Notes under the pieces: generated by a model
Database searches by the model: none
Told to the model about the DNA's origin: nothing
What the model saw: the letters and a program-made list of their open reading frames with translations, nothing else
Translations under genes and position numbers: made by a program
In this document: one piece after another, positions 1-6,492 of the stretch
How positions within the stretch are numbered: the stretch's first letter is position 1
Layout: the number at the start of each line of letters is the position of its first letter
Assembly: GCA_021767325.1 (NCBI GenBank)
Contig: JAASTM010000073.1
Coordinates: forward strand, 1 to 8,374
Reading direction: 5' to 3'
DNA from: Spirochaetales bacterium
Lineage (GTDB): Bacteria; Spirochaetota; Spirochaetia; DSM-16054; Sediminispirochaetaceae
Length of the DNA stretch: 8,374 bases

Positions 1-599
1 ACCAGCTCGTCCCTGAATATGAGAACCCCCACGAGGTGCGGGGTATAGACGATATGAACAAACCCAGCCCGGATGCTTCTCCTTCAGAAGCTGCGGCAGC
101 CCCGGCCACGGCTCCGGCAGCTTCAGGCGAGAAGGGAATGAGCAATGAAAACCTCAAACGAATGGGCTTTTTCTCGGCTCTGGCCATCGCGATTCACAAC
201 TTTCCGGAGGGCTTGGCAACTTTTACCGGAGCATTACAGGATCCGGCCCTGGGTTTGAGTATTGCGGTTGCAATTGCAATCCATAACATTCCCGAAGGAA
301 TAGCCGTTTCGGTGCCACTGTATTATGCAACTGGTGATAAGCGGAAGGCTCTGGGGTGGTCGTTTTTATCCGGTCTTTCGGAGCCGGTGGGTGCATTAGT
401 TGGTTATTTTCTCTTGATGCAGTTCTTCAACGAATTGATGTTCGGAATACTGTTTGCAGGGGTAGCCGGAATCATGGTGTATATCTCCTTAGATGAACTG
501 TTACCGACTGCTGAGAAACATGGAGAGCACCACATTGCTATTCTCGGAGTAATAGCCGGAATGATTGTTATGGCATTGAGCCTGAATATGTTCGTATAA
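1..599 (+). CDS. zupT: ZupT-like ZIP-family metal transporter (5' end outside window)
   Basis: Inner-membrane ZIP permease importing zinc and other divalent metals; the C-terminal ~198 residues are visible. The frame is open to the left edge (first full codon at 3) and begins [11 protein letters not shown], as in the segment before the variable loop of ZupT proteins, so the GTG at 36 is an internal codon. A low-complexity Ala/Pro/Ser loop follows. Then come the two metal-site helices with HNFPEG (about 195-212) and HNIPEG (about 282-299), a Ser-Glu helix (SGLSEPVG) and the DELLP segment near the end. HNxPEG motifs in adjacent helices supply the binuclear metal site in this family. Stop TAA at 597-599, 12 bp before the PilZ gene, which suggests co-transcription. 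Family assignment is firm; metal preference cannot be read. Confidence 0.93.
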   Translation, partial: QLVPEYENPHEVRGIDDMNKPSPDASPSEAAAAPATAPAASGEKGMSNENLKRMGFFSALAIAIHNFPEGLATFTGALQDPALGLSIAVAIAIHNIPEGIAVSVPLYYATGDKRKALGWSFLSGLSEPVGALVGYFLLMQFFNELMFGILFAGVAGIMVYISLDELLPTAEKHGEHHIAILGVIAGMIVMALSLNMFV

Positions 600-611
600 T
601 GGAGGCGTTGT

Positions 612-986
612 ATGCCTGAGAAAAAGCGCGACACTACCCGGGTAGAGTTTCATACGAGGGCCGAGCTGCGGGCTGATGGTAAGCAGCTCGAAGGGACAGT
701 GGAGAATTTGAGTCTCAAGGGGATGTATCTGAAACCCGAAACATCCCATTTTTCCATCCAGACCGGACAAAAGGTAGAGATTAGCATTCATTTGTCAGGT
801 GCCAGTACGAAACTTTCTATAGAGGTACAGGGAGAGGTTGTTCGCTGGGATAAAACGGGACTCGGCATAGAGTTTACCGAAATGGAGTTCGATACCTTTG
901 TTCATCTGCGCAACATAGTCGCCTACAATGCCGGCGATGAAGACCGGATAATGGAAGAGTTCTCGAATACCTATGAAGGTTTGTAA
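612..986 (+). CDS. Single-domain PilZ protein, putative c-di-GMP receptor
   Basis: A 124-residue cytoplasmic protein that is almost entirely one PilZ domain. Both c-di-GMP binding motifs are visible: RxxxR as R6-D-T-T-R10 near the N-terminus, and (D/N)xSxxG as N32-L-S34-L-K-G37. A later GLGIEF stretch (about residues 83-88) matches the closing beta strands. No output domain is fused, so it would act by binding a partner, as single-domain PilZ proteins do in motility or envelope control; the partner is unknown. GGAGG at 601-605 is 6 nt before the ATG, and only 12 bp separate it from the transporter gene, so the two are probably one transcript. It ends convergently with the epimerase gene. Confidence 0.9.
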   Translation: MPEKKRDTTRVEFHTRAELRADGKQLEGTVENLSLKGMYLKPETSHFSIQTGQKVEISIHLSGASTKLSIEVQGEVVRWDKTGLGIEFTEMEFDTFVHLRNIVAYNAGDEDRIMEEFSNTYEGL

Positions 987-990
987 CAGC

Positions 991-1033
991 GGACCGGGGT
1001 AGGACCGGGGTAGGACCGGGGTAAGGCCTGGGT
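991..1033 (+). repeat. 11-bp G-rich tandem repeat, three copies plus one degenerate
   Basis: Unit AGGACCGGGGT: copies at 991-1000 (first base missing), 1001-1011 and 1012-1022, then a degenerate copy at 1023-1033 matching 8 of 11. It lies just after the PilZ stop codon. The GGGG runs at 996-999, 1007-1010 and 1018-1021, with GGG at 1030-1032, are separated by 7-8 nt and could form a G-quadruplex in the plus-strand transcript (inference). Confidence 0.8.
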
Positions 1034-1042
1034 TCGGGCTGG

Positions 1043-1081
1043 AAAAATAAAAACCCGCAGCGGCGCGTACGCAGCTGCGGG
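1043..1081 (-). terminator. Rho-independent terminator of the transporter/epimerase operon
   Basis: CCCGCAGC at 1054-1061 pairs with GCTGCGGG at 1074-1081 around a 12-nt loop that contains the self-complementary GCGTACGC. Read on the minus strand, the stem is followed by TTTTTATTTTT (1053 down to 1043). It starts 29 bp beyond the stop of the epimerase gene, so it fits as the end of the six-gene minus-strand operon. There is no T-run on the plus side. Confidence 0.85.
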
Positions 1082-1109
1082 CGTAAATGACAATGGTGTT
1101 CACACCTTC

Positions 1110-2105
1110 CTACTGGGGATTTGCCCAGAAATCGTCGTTGGCATTGATCCAGTCCATATAATCTGCGAAAGATTTCTCCAGATCGTAGACCGGAGTGTAG
1201 CCGAGGTCGTTTTTGAGGCGCTCAATTTTCATCGGGTTCCTGTCGAGCATACCGAAATCGGTAATATCGGCATCGGCTGCCTTGTCGACAATGGTGTAGT
1301 CGAACTTCGGAAAAGCATCCTTCAATTTGTCGCACCATTCCGTTCCCGACCAGATGTAGCCCGAACTCAGGTTGTAGACATTATAGCCGAACTTTTCTGC
1401 GGTGATCATGGCAGTGAGGGATTTCGCGATATCCCGGCTGTAGACCCAATCCTTTTTGTCCGGCCGCAACACAGTAGGGTGTTCACCGAGAAAAGCCGCA
1501 CGGGTAGCGAAAAACGGCCCGCTGAGAGTATCGCGCACTCCGGTGTAGCGTTCCCAGGCGCCGAAGACTCCGCCTACACGGCCGATTACCACGTCTATTC
1601 CGAAGATTTTCTTGTAGCGTAAGGCCGCCTCTTCACTGGCGAATTTATTAATACCGTAGAGTGCGTTTGGTTTGGGGCGGTTCTCCCCTTCATCGAGCCA
1701 GTCGGCTTCAAAGGAGGCGTCGCCGTAGGTTGCGCCCGAGCTGGTATAGATCAGTCGCTTCACATTATTCCGTTTGACTGCTTCGAGCACCTCTATGCTG
1801 CCCATATAGTTTACCTGGGCAATCAAGCGGCTTTGTTCTTTCTCGCGCTCTTCATCAGGGGTGATTACAGCGGCATGTACGATCGTATCGATTTCGTATT
1901 TTCTAATGACCTCATCCAGGCTCTCCGGGCTGAGGATATCGCCCTTGAAGTAAAAGTACTTGCCCTTGCGGCCGTTCAGTGATGCTTCCATGGCCGGAAG
2001 CATAGGCCTGCGGGCCAGTAGTACCACATCAATTCCCTGGTCAGTGAGATCCTCTGCCAATGTCATCCCTACGAATCCGGTTCCCCCGGTTATTAAAACT
2101 CTCAT
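1110..2105 (-). CDS. NAD-dependent epimerase/dehydratase (extended SDR)
   Basis: A 331-residue cytoplasmic oxidoreductase or epimerase of the extended short-chain dehydrogenase family, the usual length. Visible features: Rossmann motif GGTGFVG at residues 7-13, acidic Asp56 of the GDI turn, VHAA at 77-80, the Thr-Ser-Ser stretch at 121-123 carrying the catalytic Ser/Thr, and the YxxxK pair Tyr150-Lys154. These fit NAD(P)-linked chemistry on a sugar, sugar acid or nucleotide sugar; the substrate cannot be read. ATG at 2103-2105 with AAGGAG at 2115-2120 (minus strand). It is last in the operon, 24 bp after the PPC-domain gene, and is followed by the terminator. Its place behind an ABC importer suggests it acts on the imported compound or a breakdown product (inference). 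A nucleotide-sugar epimerase role is the alternative. Confidence 0.9.
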   Translation of the reverse strand: MRVLITGGTGFVGMTLAEDLTDQGIDVVLLARRPMLPAMEASLNGRKGKYFYFKGDILSPESLDEVIRKYEIDTIVHAAVITPDEEREKEQSRLIAQVNYMGSIEVLEAVKRNNVKRLIYTSSGATYGDASFEADWLDEGENRPKPNALYGINKFASEEAALRYKKIFGIDVVIGRVGGVFGAWERYTGVRDTLSGPFFATRAAFLGEHPTVLRPDKKDWVYSRDIAKSLTAMITAEKFGYNVYNLSSGYIWSGTEWCDKLKDAFPKFDYTIVDKAADADITDFGMLDRNPMKIERLKNDLGYTPVYDLEKSFADYMDWINANDDFWANPQ

Positions 2106-2129
2106 CTGGTTTTGCTCCTTCTATTCAAG

Positions 2130-2675
2130 CTAATCAATTTCTTTATACCAGTTTTCCGGAAAATCGCCCTGTTTGGCTACTTCGCCCGAGGAGGGCAGCA
2201 GCACATCGATTCCAAGAATTTCTGTTACGTAAAAGGCCATCACACCGGCTACCTTGGTCCCTTCGACGAGATGTCCCCCGATAGTCGGTACATCCCACGC
2301 CCCGCCGGTGACGAAATGGAGGGCTACAAACGACTCCTCGTCACCTTCGTAGTTCTTCTTTATCCCGATTTGTCCGGCACAGGCCAATAGCATATTCAGA
2401 TTTTGTATCTCCATAACCTGTTCGTGATGCCAGTTTTCAGGATTTTTTGTGTCCGGTGTCCATACAAGAAATTTGGCCGGGCGAAACGCGCCCATATACG
2501 CCGCATGAACCTTTCCGAAGCGTATATTTTTCTCTTTCGCGAAATTACCAATTGCAACTACCGGGTCAGAATCGTGGGGCAGGCGCAGCACGAATTCCCG
2601 CCCGCGGCGTGCCTCTACACTATAAAACTGTCCCGGAAACTCGGCCGGCATCTCCCAATTGTTTCTTGTTTCCAT
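2130..2675 (-). CDS. PPC/DUF296 domain protein
   Basis: A 181-residue soluble protein matching the PPC (plant and prokaryote conserved, DUF296) domain. Signs are an Arg-Gly-rich start to the domain (about 23-32), the pattern of a strand, a helix and a strand leading to AAYMGAF (about 58-64), a conserved Glu89 in the MEIQNL stretch, His120 in VALHF, and the hallmark GGHL at 133-136 followed by EGTKVAG. Bacterial PPC proteins are small trimeric proteins of uncertain biochemical role; no catalytic function is established, so none is assigned. The usual second histidine of the HxH strand seems to be Ala118 here. ATG at 2673-2675, AAGGAG upstream overlapping the end of permease B (15-bp gap). Fourth cargo-side position in a transport operon suggests a role with the imported solute (inference). 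Confidence 0.8.
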   Translation of the reverse strand: METRNNWEMPAEFPGQFYSVEARRGREFVLRLPHDSDPVVAIGNFAKEKNIRFGKVHAAYMGAFRPAKFLVWTPDTKNPENWHHEQVMEIQNLNMLLACAGQIGIKKNYEGDEESFVALHFVTGGAWDVPTIGGHLVEGTKVAGVMAFYVTEILGIDVLLPSSGEVAKQGDFPENWYKEID

Positions 2676-2690
2676 AATTTGTCTCCTTAT

Positions 2691-3701
2691 TTATGCACTA
2701 TGACGCCGGTTTTCTACAATTGTAGCCAACTTAGTCATAGGCAGTAGTACCAACATATACATACCGGCGCCGATAATGAGCGGCGTCGCGTTTGAATACC
2801 AGGACTGCAACTGTTGTGCAGTTTGAAGAATCTCGGCAATGGCTATTACCGAGCATTCGGCTGTTCTTTTCATCAACCCGATCAGACGGTTGGTGTACGG
2901 GGGGATAATAATCTTGATCGCCTGGGGGATGACGACTAAGCGCATCGCTTTCCAGGCGGTCAGTCCTAAAGACCGGGCGGATTCTATCTGGTTCTTATGA
3001 ATTGCATCGATACCCGAGCGAAATACCTCGCACAGATACGCACCTTCAATGAGCGTAAGTGTCAGTACGCCGGTGGCGAAGGGAGATAACACGATTCCCG
3101 AGTAGGGAAGTGAAGAGTATACCACAATCAGAAGTGCGATGGGAGGAACCGCCCTGAACACATCCACATACAGATCGATAAAAATATTCAGCAATCTGTC
3201 ATTCACAATGTTTCTTATAACCGCCAGACCCAGAGCCAGAAAGGTTGAAAAAATCAGAGAGTAAATAAATATCTTGATCGCGGTCCACAAGCCCATGAAC
3301 ATGAGCACCCAGTTATTCGAGGCCTCACTGGTACTCATGAAGTTTCCCTCGGTCATAATCGAGAAGTTGAAGAAGTACTTGTCCAGTTCGCTCCATCTGG
3401 CACCCGAATAACGGTAGAACAGCCATCCGAAAAGAACAAACAGGAGGATCGCAAGAGTATTTTTCAGCCACACGGGCTTTTCCCGGTCCATCTGTACTAT
3501 TACCAGCACCGCTATATAGAGCAGAAAGGAGAATATTACTTCCAGCCCTGTCCACAGAGTGAGAGAGCCCTTCGGCGGCATCAAGAACAGAGTGTAGACT
3601 GTATAAATGAGATAAAACAGAACGAGAAACTCATAGCGCTTAAACCAGGGAAGATGGCCGTATTTCTGCTTGTACCGTGACCATAAGTTGTTCGGTTGCA
3701 T
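2691..3701 (-). CDS. PAAT-family ABC transporter permease B (HisM/GlnP type)
   Basis: A 336-residue inner-membrane permease. The C-terminal ~200 residues form the standard polar amino-acid permease core: the EVFRSGIDAI helix (225-234), the EAA-type coupling loop ESARSLGL (240-247) and the VIPQA segment (257-261), which contacts the ATPase. Ahead of it is an unusual ~130-residue N-terminal region with three predicted membrane helices (about 25-41, 50-71, 80-97). It opens with KYGHLPWFKRYEFL and also holds DREKP and YRYSG; permease A shares all three. Typical family members are about 220 residues. The normal (V/L)KDTS/A motif is altered to MKRTAE (277-282). ATG at 3699-3701 with GGAGG at 3707-3711; 12 bp after the ATPase gene. 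It probably pairs with permease A as a heterodimer. Confidence 0.92.
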   Translation of the reverse strand: MQPNNLWSRYKQKYGHLPWFKRYEFLVLFYLIYTVYTLFLMPPKGSLTLWTGLEVIFSFLLYIAVLVIVQMDREKPVWLKNTLAILLFVLFGWLFYRYSGARWSELDKYFFNFSIMTEGNFMSTSEASNNWVLMFMGLWTAIKIFIYSLIFSTFLALGLAVIRNIVNDRLLNIFIDLYVDVFRAVPPIALLIVVYSSLPYSGIVLSPFATGVLTLTLIEGAYLCEVFRSGIDAIHKNQIESARSLGLTAWKAMRLVVIPQAIKIIIPPYTNRLIGLMKRTAECSVIAIAEILQTAQQLQSWYSNATPLIIGAGMYMLVLLPMTKLATIVENRRHSA

Positions 3702-3713
3702 ATCTACCTCCGT

Positions 3714-4478
3714 CTACAGGATCATGCTCAGGAACTGCTGGGTTCGCTGGTTCTCTGCATGGTTGAAGACTTTATCGGGCGTGCCTTCTTCGATTACTAA
3801 GCCGTCTTCGAGCACTAAGACCTTGTTGGAGGCCTCGCGGATAAATCCCAGCTCATGGCTGACAACCACCATGGTCATCCCGCTTTCGGCAAGGCCGCGC
3901 ATAACATCCAACACTTCACGAATCATCTCAGGGTCCAACGCCGAGGTGGGTTCATCAAAAAACATGATCTTCGGCTGCATTGCCAGGGACCGTGCTATTG
4001 CTACCCTCTGCTGTTGTCCGCCGGAGAGATTGGAAGGATACTGTTTCGCCTTATCGGCAACGCCGACCCGCTCCAGCAGGTTCATGCCTATCTCTTCGGC
4101 TTCCTTGTATTTCATGCGACGTACGTTTACCGGTGCAAGGGTAACGTTCTGGATCACATTCAGATGCGGGAACAGGTTGTAGTCCTGAAACACCATTCCG
4201 ATCTCGGTGCGTATTTTGTTGATGTCGATGCGGTGATCTACGATTTCCGTTCCGTCGATCTTAATGCTTCCGGTGGTCGGTTCCTCCAAACGGTTCAAGC
4301 AGCGCAGAAAGGTACTCTTTCCGCTGCCTGAGGGACCAATCATGGCAACTACTTCGCCGCGGTTAATTTCCGCATTGATTCCCTTTAGGACATGGAAATT
4401 GCCGAAATATTTGTGCAGATCGCTCACTTGGATGATTGCCGGTTGCTCATTTTTCTGTGTATCTATCTTTTGACCCAT
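3714..4478 (-). CDS. PAAT-family ABC transporter ATP-binding protein (GlnQ/HisP type)
   Basis: A 254-residue cytoplasmic ATPase powering the importer. In order: A-loop Tyr24, Walker A GPSGSGKST (48-56), Q-loop Gln98 in VFQDYNLFPH, signature LSGGQQQR (151-158), Walker B MFFDEP (172-177) with catalytic Glu176, D-loop SALD (179-182) and H-loop His208. NLFPH and ALDPE are typical of the polar amino-acid subfamily. The frame continues upstream to another ATG at 4583, but ATG 4478 is chosen: AGGAG (4485-4489) lies 6 nt before it, the protein then has the normal family length, and the longer form would lie inside the permease A gene. The chosen start overlaps the permease A stop by 16 bp, which points to translational coupling. 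Confidence 0.96.
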   Translation of the reverse strand: MGQKIDTQKNEQPAIIQVSDLHKYFGNFHVLKGINAEINRGEVVAMIGPSGSGKSTFLRCLNRLEEPTTGSIKIDGTEIVDHRIDINKIRTEIGMVFQDYNLFPHLNVIQNVTLAPVNVRRMKYKEAEEIGMNLLERVGVADKAKQYPSNLSGGQQQRVAIARSLAMQPKIMFFDEPTSALDPEMIREVLDVMRGLAESGMTMVVVSHELGFIREASNKVLVLEDGLVIEEGTPDKVFNHAENQRTQQFLSMIL

Positions 4479-5458
4479 CTTTTGCTCCTGTTTTCCAAGA
4501 ATCTTGTGTATCTGGTAAGCGGCAGTAACGTTGCCAGGTATATAAACATTGAAATGATGATCGGTGTCGGATTCCGCTTCCACACCACTGCGTGCCTGGC
4601 TTTTGTCAGCAGTTCCGGAACCGTGATTACATAAGCAACTGCGGTATCCTTGACTAAGCTGACCAGGTTGTTTGAAAGAGGTGGTATGATTACCCGCACA
4701 GCCTGCGGCAGTATGACAAGACGCATTGCCTGCATGGGACGCAAGCCGAGTGAACGGGCCGCTTCCACCTGGCGTTTAGGAATACTCTCGATTCCGGAAC
4801 GAAAGATTTCCGCTTGATAGGCAGAGTTCATCAGAATAAGAGATGTGGCCGCCGACCAGAAGGCGTTCAAGTTTATTCCGAGAAACGGCAGTGCGTAAAA
4901 GACAATAACCATATTTACAATCAGCGGCATTGCACGGAAAAAATCGATGTAGGCACTCAGGATCAACTCGAGTACCGGATTGTGCAGTGAACGGAGGATG
5001 CCGAGAATAAGTCCGATAGCCATGGCCGCGGCTGCGGAGATAGCTGATAGTTTAAGGGTAACCAAAAGACCGTTCAAATAGAGCGGCCAGACTCCTTCCA
5101 GCTTTTCCACGTTCAGGAACTGGTATCTTACTCTGTCCCACTGGGTACCGCTGTACTGATAAAAAAATACGAAAAAGAGTAGAATTATCAGTAAGCTGCT
5201 AATTCGTTTCAGGAATATCGGTTTTTCACGGTCGGTTATGATCAGAATTGCCAATCCAAAGAAGAGCATGAAAATGAGCAGGACTGCAGCAAAACTCATC
5301 ACGCTTTCCGGCCGCCCCTGTCCCGGCAGGATAAGCAGAGAGAGCAGGAAGGTAAAGACTAAACCCGGGAGCAGGAATTCGTAGCGCCGAAACCAGGGTA
5401 AATGGCCGTACCTCTCATTCATATGTATTTTTAATCGCTCAAGCAATGTTGATTTCAT
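4463..5458 (-). CDS. PAAT-family ABC transporter permease A (HisQ/GlnP type)
   Basis: A 331-residue inner-membrane permease, paralogous to permease B and probably its heterodimer partner. The C-terminal core carries AEIFRSGIESIP (216-227), the coupling loop VEAARSLGL (231-239), ILPQA (249-253) and a canonical LVKDTAVAYVI (268-278). The N-terminal ~125 residues hold three extra hydrophobic helices (about 28-45, 53-75, 86-100), with RYGHLPWFRRYEFLL (16-30), DREKP and YQYSG as in permease B. ATG at 5456-5458 is preferred because TTGGAG lies 9 nt upstream; the frame also contains a TTG at 5473, but that lies inside this ribosome binding site. It follows the binding-protein gene after a 104-bp gap containing a hairpin, and its 3' end overlaps the ATPase gene by 16 bp. 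Confidence 0.93.
   Translation of the reverse strand: MKSTLLERLKIHMNERYGHLPWFRRYEFLLPGLVFTFLLSLLILPGQGRPESVMSFAAVLLIFMLFFGLAILIITDREKPIFLKRISSLLIILLFFVFFYQYSGTQWDRVRYQFLNVEKLEGVWPLYLNGLLVTLKLSAISAAAAMAIGLILGILRSLHNPVLELILSAYIDFFRAMPLIVNMVIVFYALPFLGINLNAFWSAATSLILMNSAYQAEIFRSGIESIPKRQVEAARSLGLRPMQAMRLVILPQAVRVIIPPLSNNLVSLVKDTAVAYVITVPELLTKARHAVVWKRNPTPIIISMFIYLATLLPLTRYTRFLENRSKRWVKR
4485..4489 (-). promoter_or_regulatory. Ribosome binding site deciding the ATPase start
   Basis: AGGAG on the minus strand, 6 nt before the ATG at 4478 and inside the end of the permease A gene. It supports the shorter ATPase start over the in-frame ATG at 4583. Confidence 0.8.
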
Positions 5459-5467
5459 GCTATTTAA

Positions 5468-5473
5468 CTCCAA
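5468..5473 (-). promoter_or_regulatory. Ribosome binding site deciding the permease A start
   Basis: TTGGAG on the minus strand, 9 nt before the ATG at 5458. The alternative TTG start at 5473 is part of this same hexamer, so it cannot be served by it. Confidence 0.7.
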
Positions 5474-5505
5474 TCTGTTCTATAAATGAAGCGTGTGATT
5501 ATGAA

Positions 5506-5535
5506 GCCCGCCACAGGCTTTTACCGGTGGCGGGC
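5506..5535 (-). promoter_or_regulatory. Intercistronic hairpin after the binding-protein gene
   Basis: A perfect 9-bp inverted repeat, GCCCGCCAC (5506-5514) and GTGGCGGGC (5527-5535), with a 12-nt loop. It lies 27 bp beyond the binding-protein stop codon. There is no good T-run after it on the minus strand (TTCATAATC). It is therefore more likely an mRNA-stabilising or partial attenuating element that keeps binding-protein mRNA above permease mRNA, an arrangement known in other ABC operons. Confidence 0.65.
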
Positions 5536-5562
5536 AATTGTTAAGTTCGAGATACTTATATT

Positions 5563-6384
5563 TTACGGTTGGTAGGGTTCGTCGAAAACACGCACCGGGG
5601 CAGAACCTGCGGGGGCTTCTTCTCCGAAATATTTTTCGTAGATTTTGCCGGTGGTGCCGTCTGCTTTCATTTCCTGGAGAGCAGCATTGAACTCTTTCTG
5701 CAGAGGATCACCCTTGCGGAAAAAGGCGCCGATCATGAAGTTGTCATCGCTATGACCGAGGATCTCAAACATTCCGCGCTCCTGAATGTAGAGAACCGCA
5801 TCGGGATAACCGAGTGTAAGGCCGTCGATTCGTTTGAGCTCGAGATCGAGCAGCTGAGTCTCTTTATCCTCGAATCCGCGGATTTCAAACGGCCCGTAGT
5901 TAGCTCTTAGCTTCTCTGCATAGGCAGCCTGAGTAGTTCCGACTTCGGTACCAACAACCTTGCCTTCTAAATCTGCAAGCTCTTTTATTGATTTGTCATC
6001 TTCGCGGACGATAAGACAGTCGTAGCTTTCGAGATAGGGTTCGCTGAAGTCCATCTCTTTGGCCCGTTCTTTGGTGATAAATACATTAGAAGCAGCAATG
6101 TCCCACTTTTCCGCCTGGAGACCGGCAAAAATACCGGCGAAGGCTACGTCAACAACCTCAACGTCGTATCCGGCGCGATTCAGGGCTTCTTTGTAGATCT
6201 CATACTCATACCCTTTGATTTCTTCCCCTTCGAAATAGATTCTCAAAGGTATCTGAACGTTACTTGCAACTTTTACTACCGGACGGCCTTCCGCTTCGGC
6301 TTCTTCCTGGCCCCCTCTTGCAAATAAGGTTACGCTACTGATAAGTAGCACCAGCAAAGTAAGAATAAAAATTTTCCTTTTCAT
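5563..6384 (-). CDS. Extracytoplasmic solute-binding protein, family 3 (SBP_bac_3)
   Basis: A 273-residue exported binding protein, first gene of the ABC importer operon. Signal peptide: MKRK start, hydrophobic 5-21, probable cleavage after Phe-Ala (21-22), then RGGQEEAEAE; no lipobox cysteine. Family-3 features: IKGYEYEIYKEAL (56-68), GLQAEKWDIAAS (88-99), the ITKERAKEMDFSEPY stretch (103-117) with Thr104 and Arg107 in the place of the carboxylate-binding TxxR, VVGTEVGTT (143-151), and GTTGKIYEKYFG (243-254). In the stretch RIDGLTLGYPDAVLY (185-199), Gly192 lies where amino-acid binders usually have the aspartate that holds the alpha-amino group. ATG at 6382-6384 with GGAGG (6394-6398) 9 nt upstream. 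Polar solute binding is secure; the ligand is not. Confidence 0.93.
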   Translation of the reverse strand: MKRKIFILTLLVLLISSVTLFARGGQEEAEAEGRPVVKVASNVQIPLRIYFEGEEIKGYEYEIYKEALNRAGYDVEVVDVAFAGIFAGLQAEKWDIAASNVFITKERAKEMDFSEPYLESYDCLIVREDDKSIKELADLEGKVVGTEVGTTQAAYAEKLRANYGPFEIRGFEDKETQLLDLELKRIDGLTLGYPDAVLYIQERGMFEILGHSDDNFMIGAFFRKGDPLQKEFNAALQEMKADGTTGKIYEKYFGEEAPAGSAPVRVFDEPYQP

Positions 6385-6413
6385 GCTGTTTATCCTCCAT
6401 TAATGTTTTGATC

Positions 6414-6442
6414 AGCTTAACCCCGCTTTTTAATGCCGTCAA
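6414..6442 (-). promoter_or_regulatory. Probable sigma-70 type promoter of the ABC importer operon
   Basis: On the minus strand, TTGACG (6442-6437) then 17 nt then TAAGCT (6419-6414). The -35 matches 5 of 6 and the -10 keeps the key T1, A2 and T6 bases. A start near 6407 would give a leader of about 23 nt that includes the GGAGG site. Confidence 0.5.
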
Positions 6443-6476
6443 GGAAAAGTTTCATAAAGTGGAACGATATTTCAAA

Positions 6477-6492
6477 ATTACAATATTGTAAT
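6477..6492. promoter_or_regulatory. Perfect 16-bp palindrome, candidate operator
   Basis: ATTACAATATTGTAAT is exactly self-complementary. It lies in the 158-bp space between the divergent importer operon and the 6543/6704 plus-strand genes, 35 bp upstream of the importer -35 box. The size and symmetry fit a dimeric repressor or activator site, and it could serve either or both directions. No regulator gene is visible in the window. Confidence 0.5.

Noticed and set aside
991..1033. Short repeat array considered as CRISPR
   Set aside because: The 11-bp units are directly adjacent with no spacers, and no cas genes are present.
3670..4331. Long plus-strand open frames antisense to the ABC ATPase and permease B
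   Set aside because: They lie opposite strongly conserved ABC genes, show no recognisable domain, and are what GC-skewed codon use on the opposite strand produces.
3714..4583. Longer ATPase reading from ATG 4583
   Set aside because: The extra 35 residues lie inside the permease A gene, do not resemble an ABC ATPase N-terminus, and the ATG at 4478 has a well-placed AGGAG.
4463..5473. Permease A start at TTG 5473
   Set aside because: That TTG is part of the TTGGAG ribosome binding site serving the ATG at 5458.
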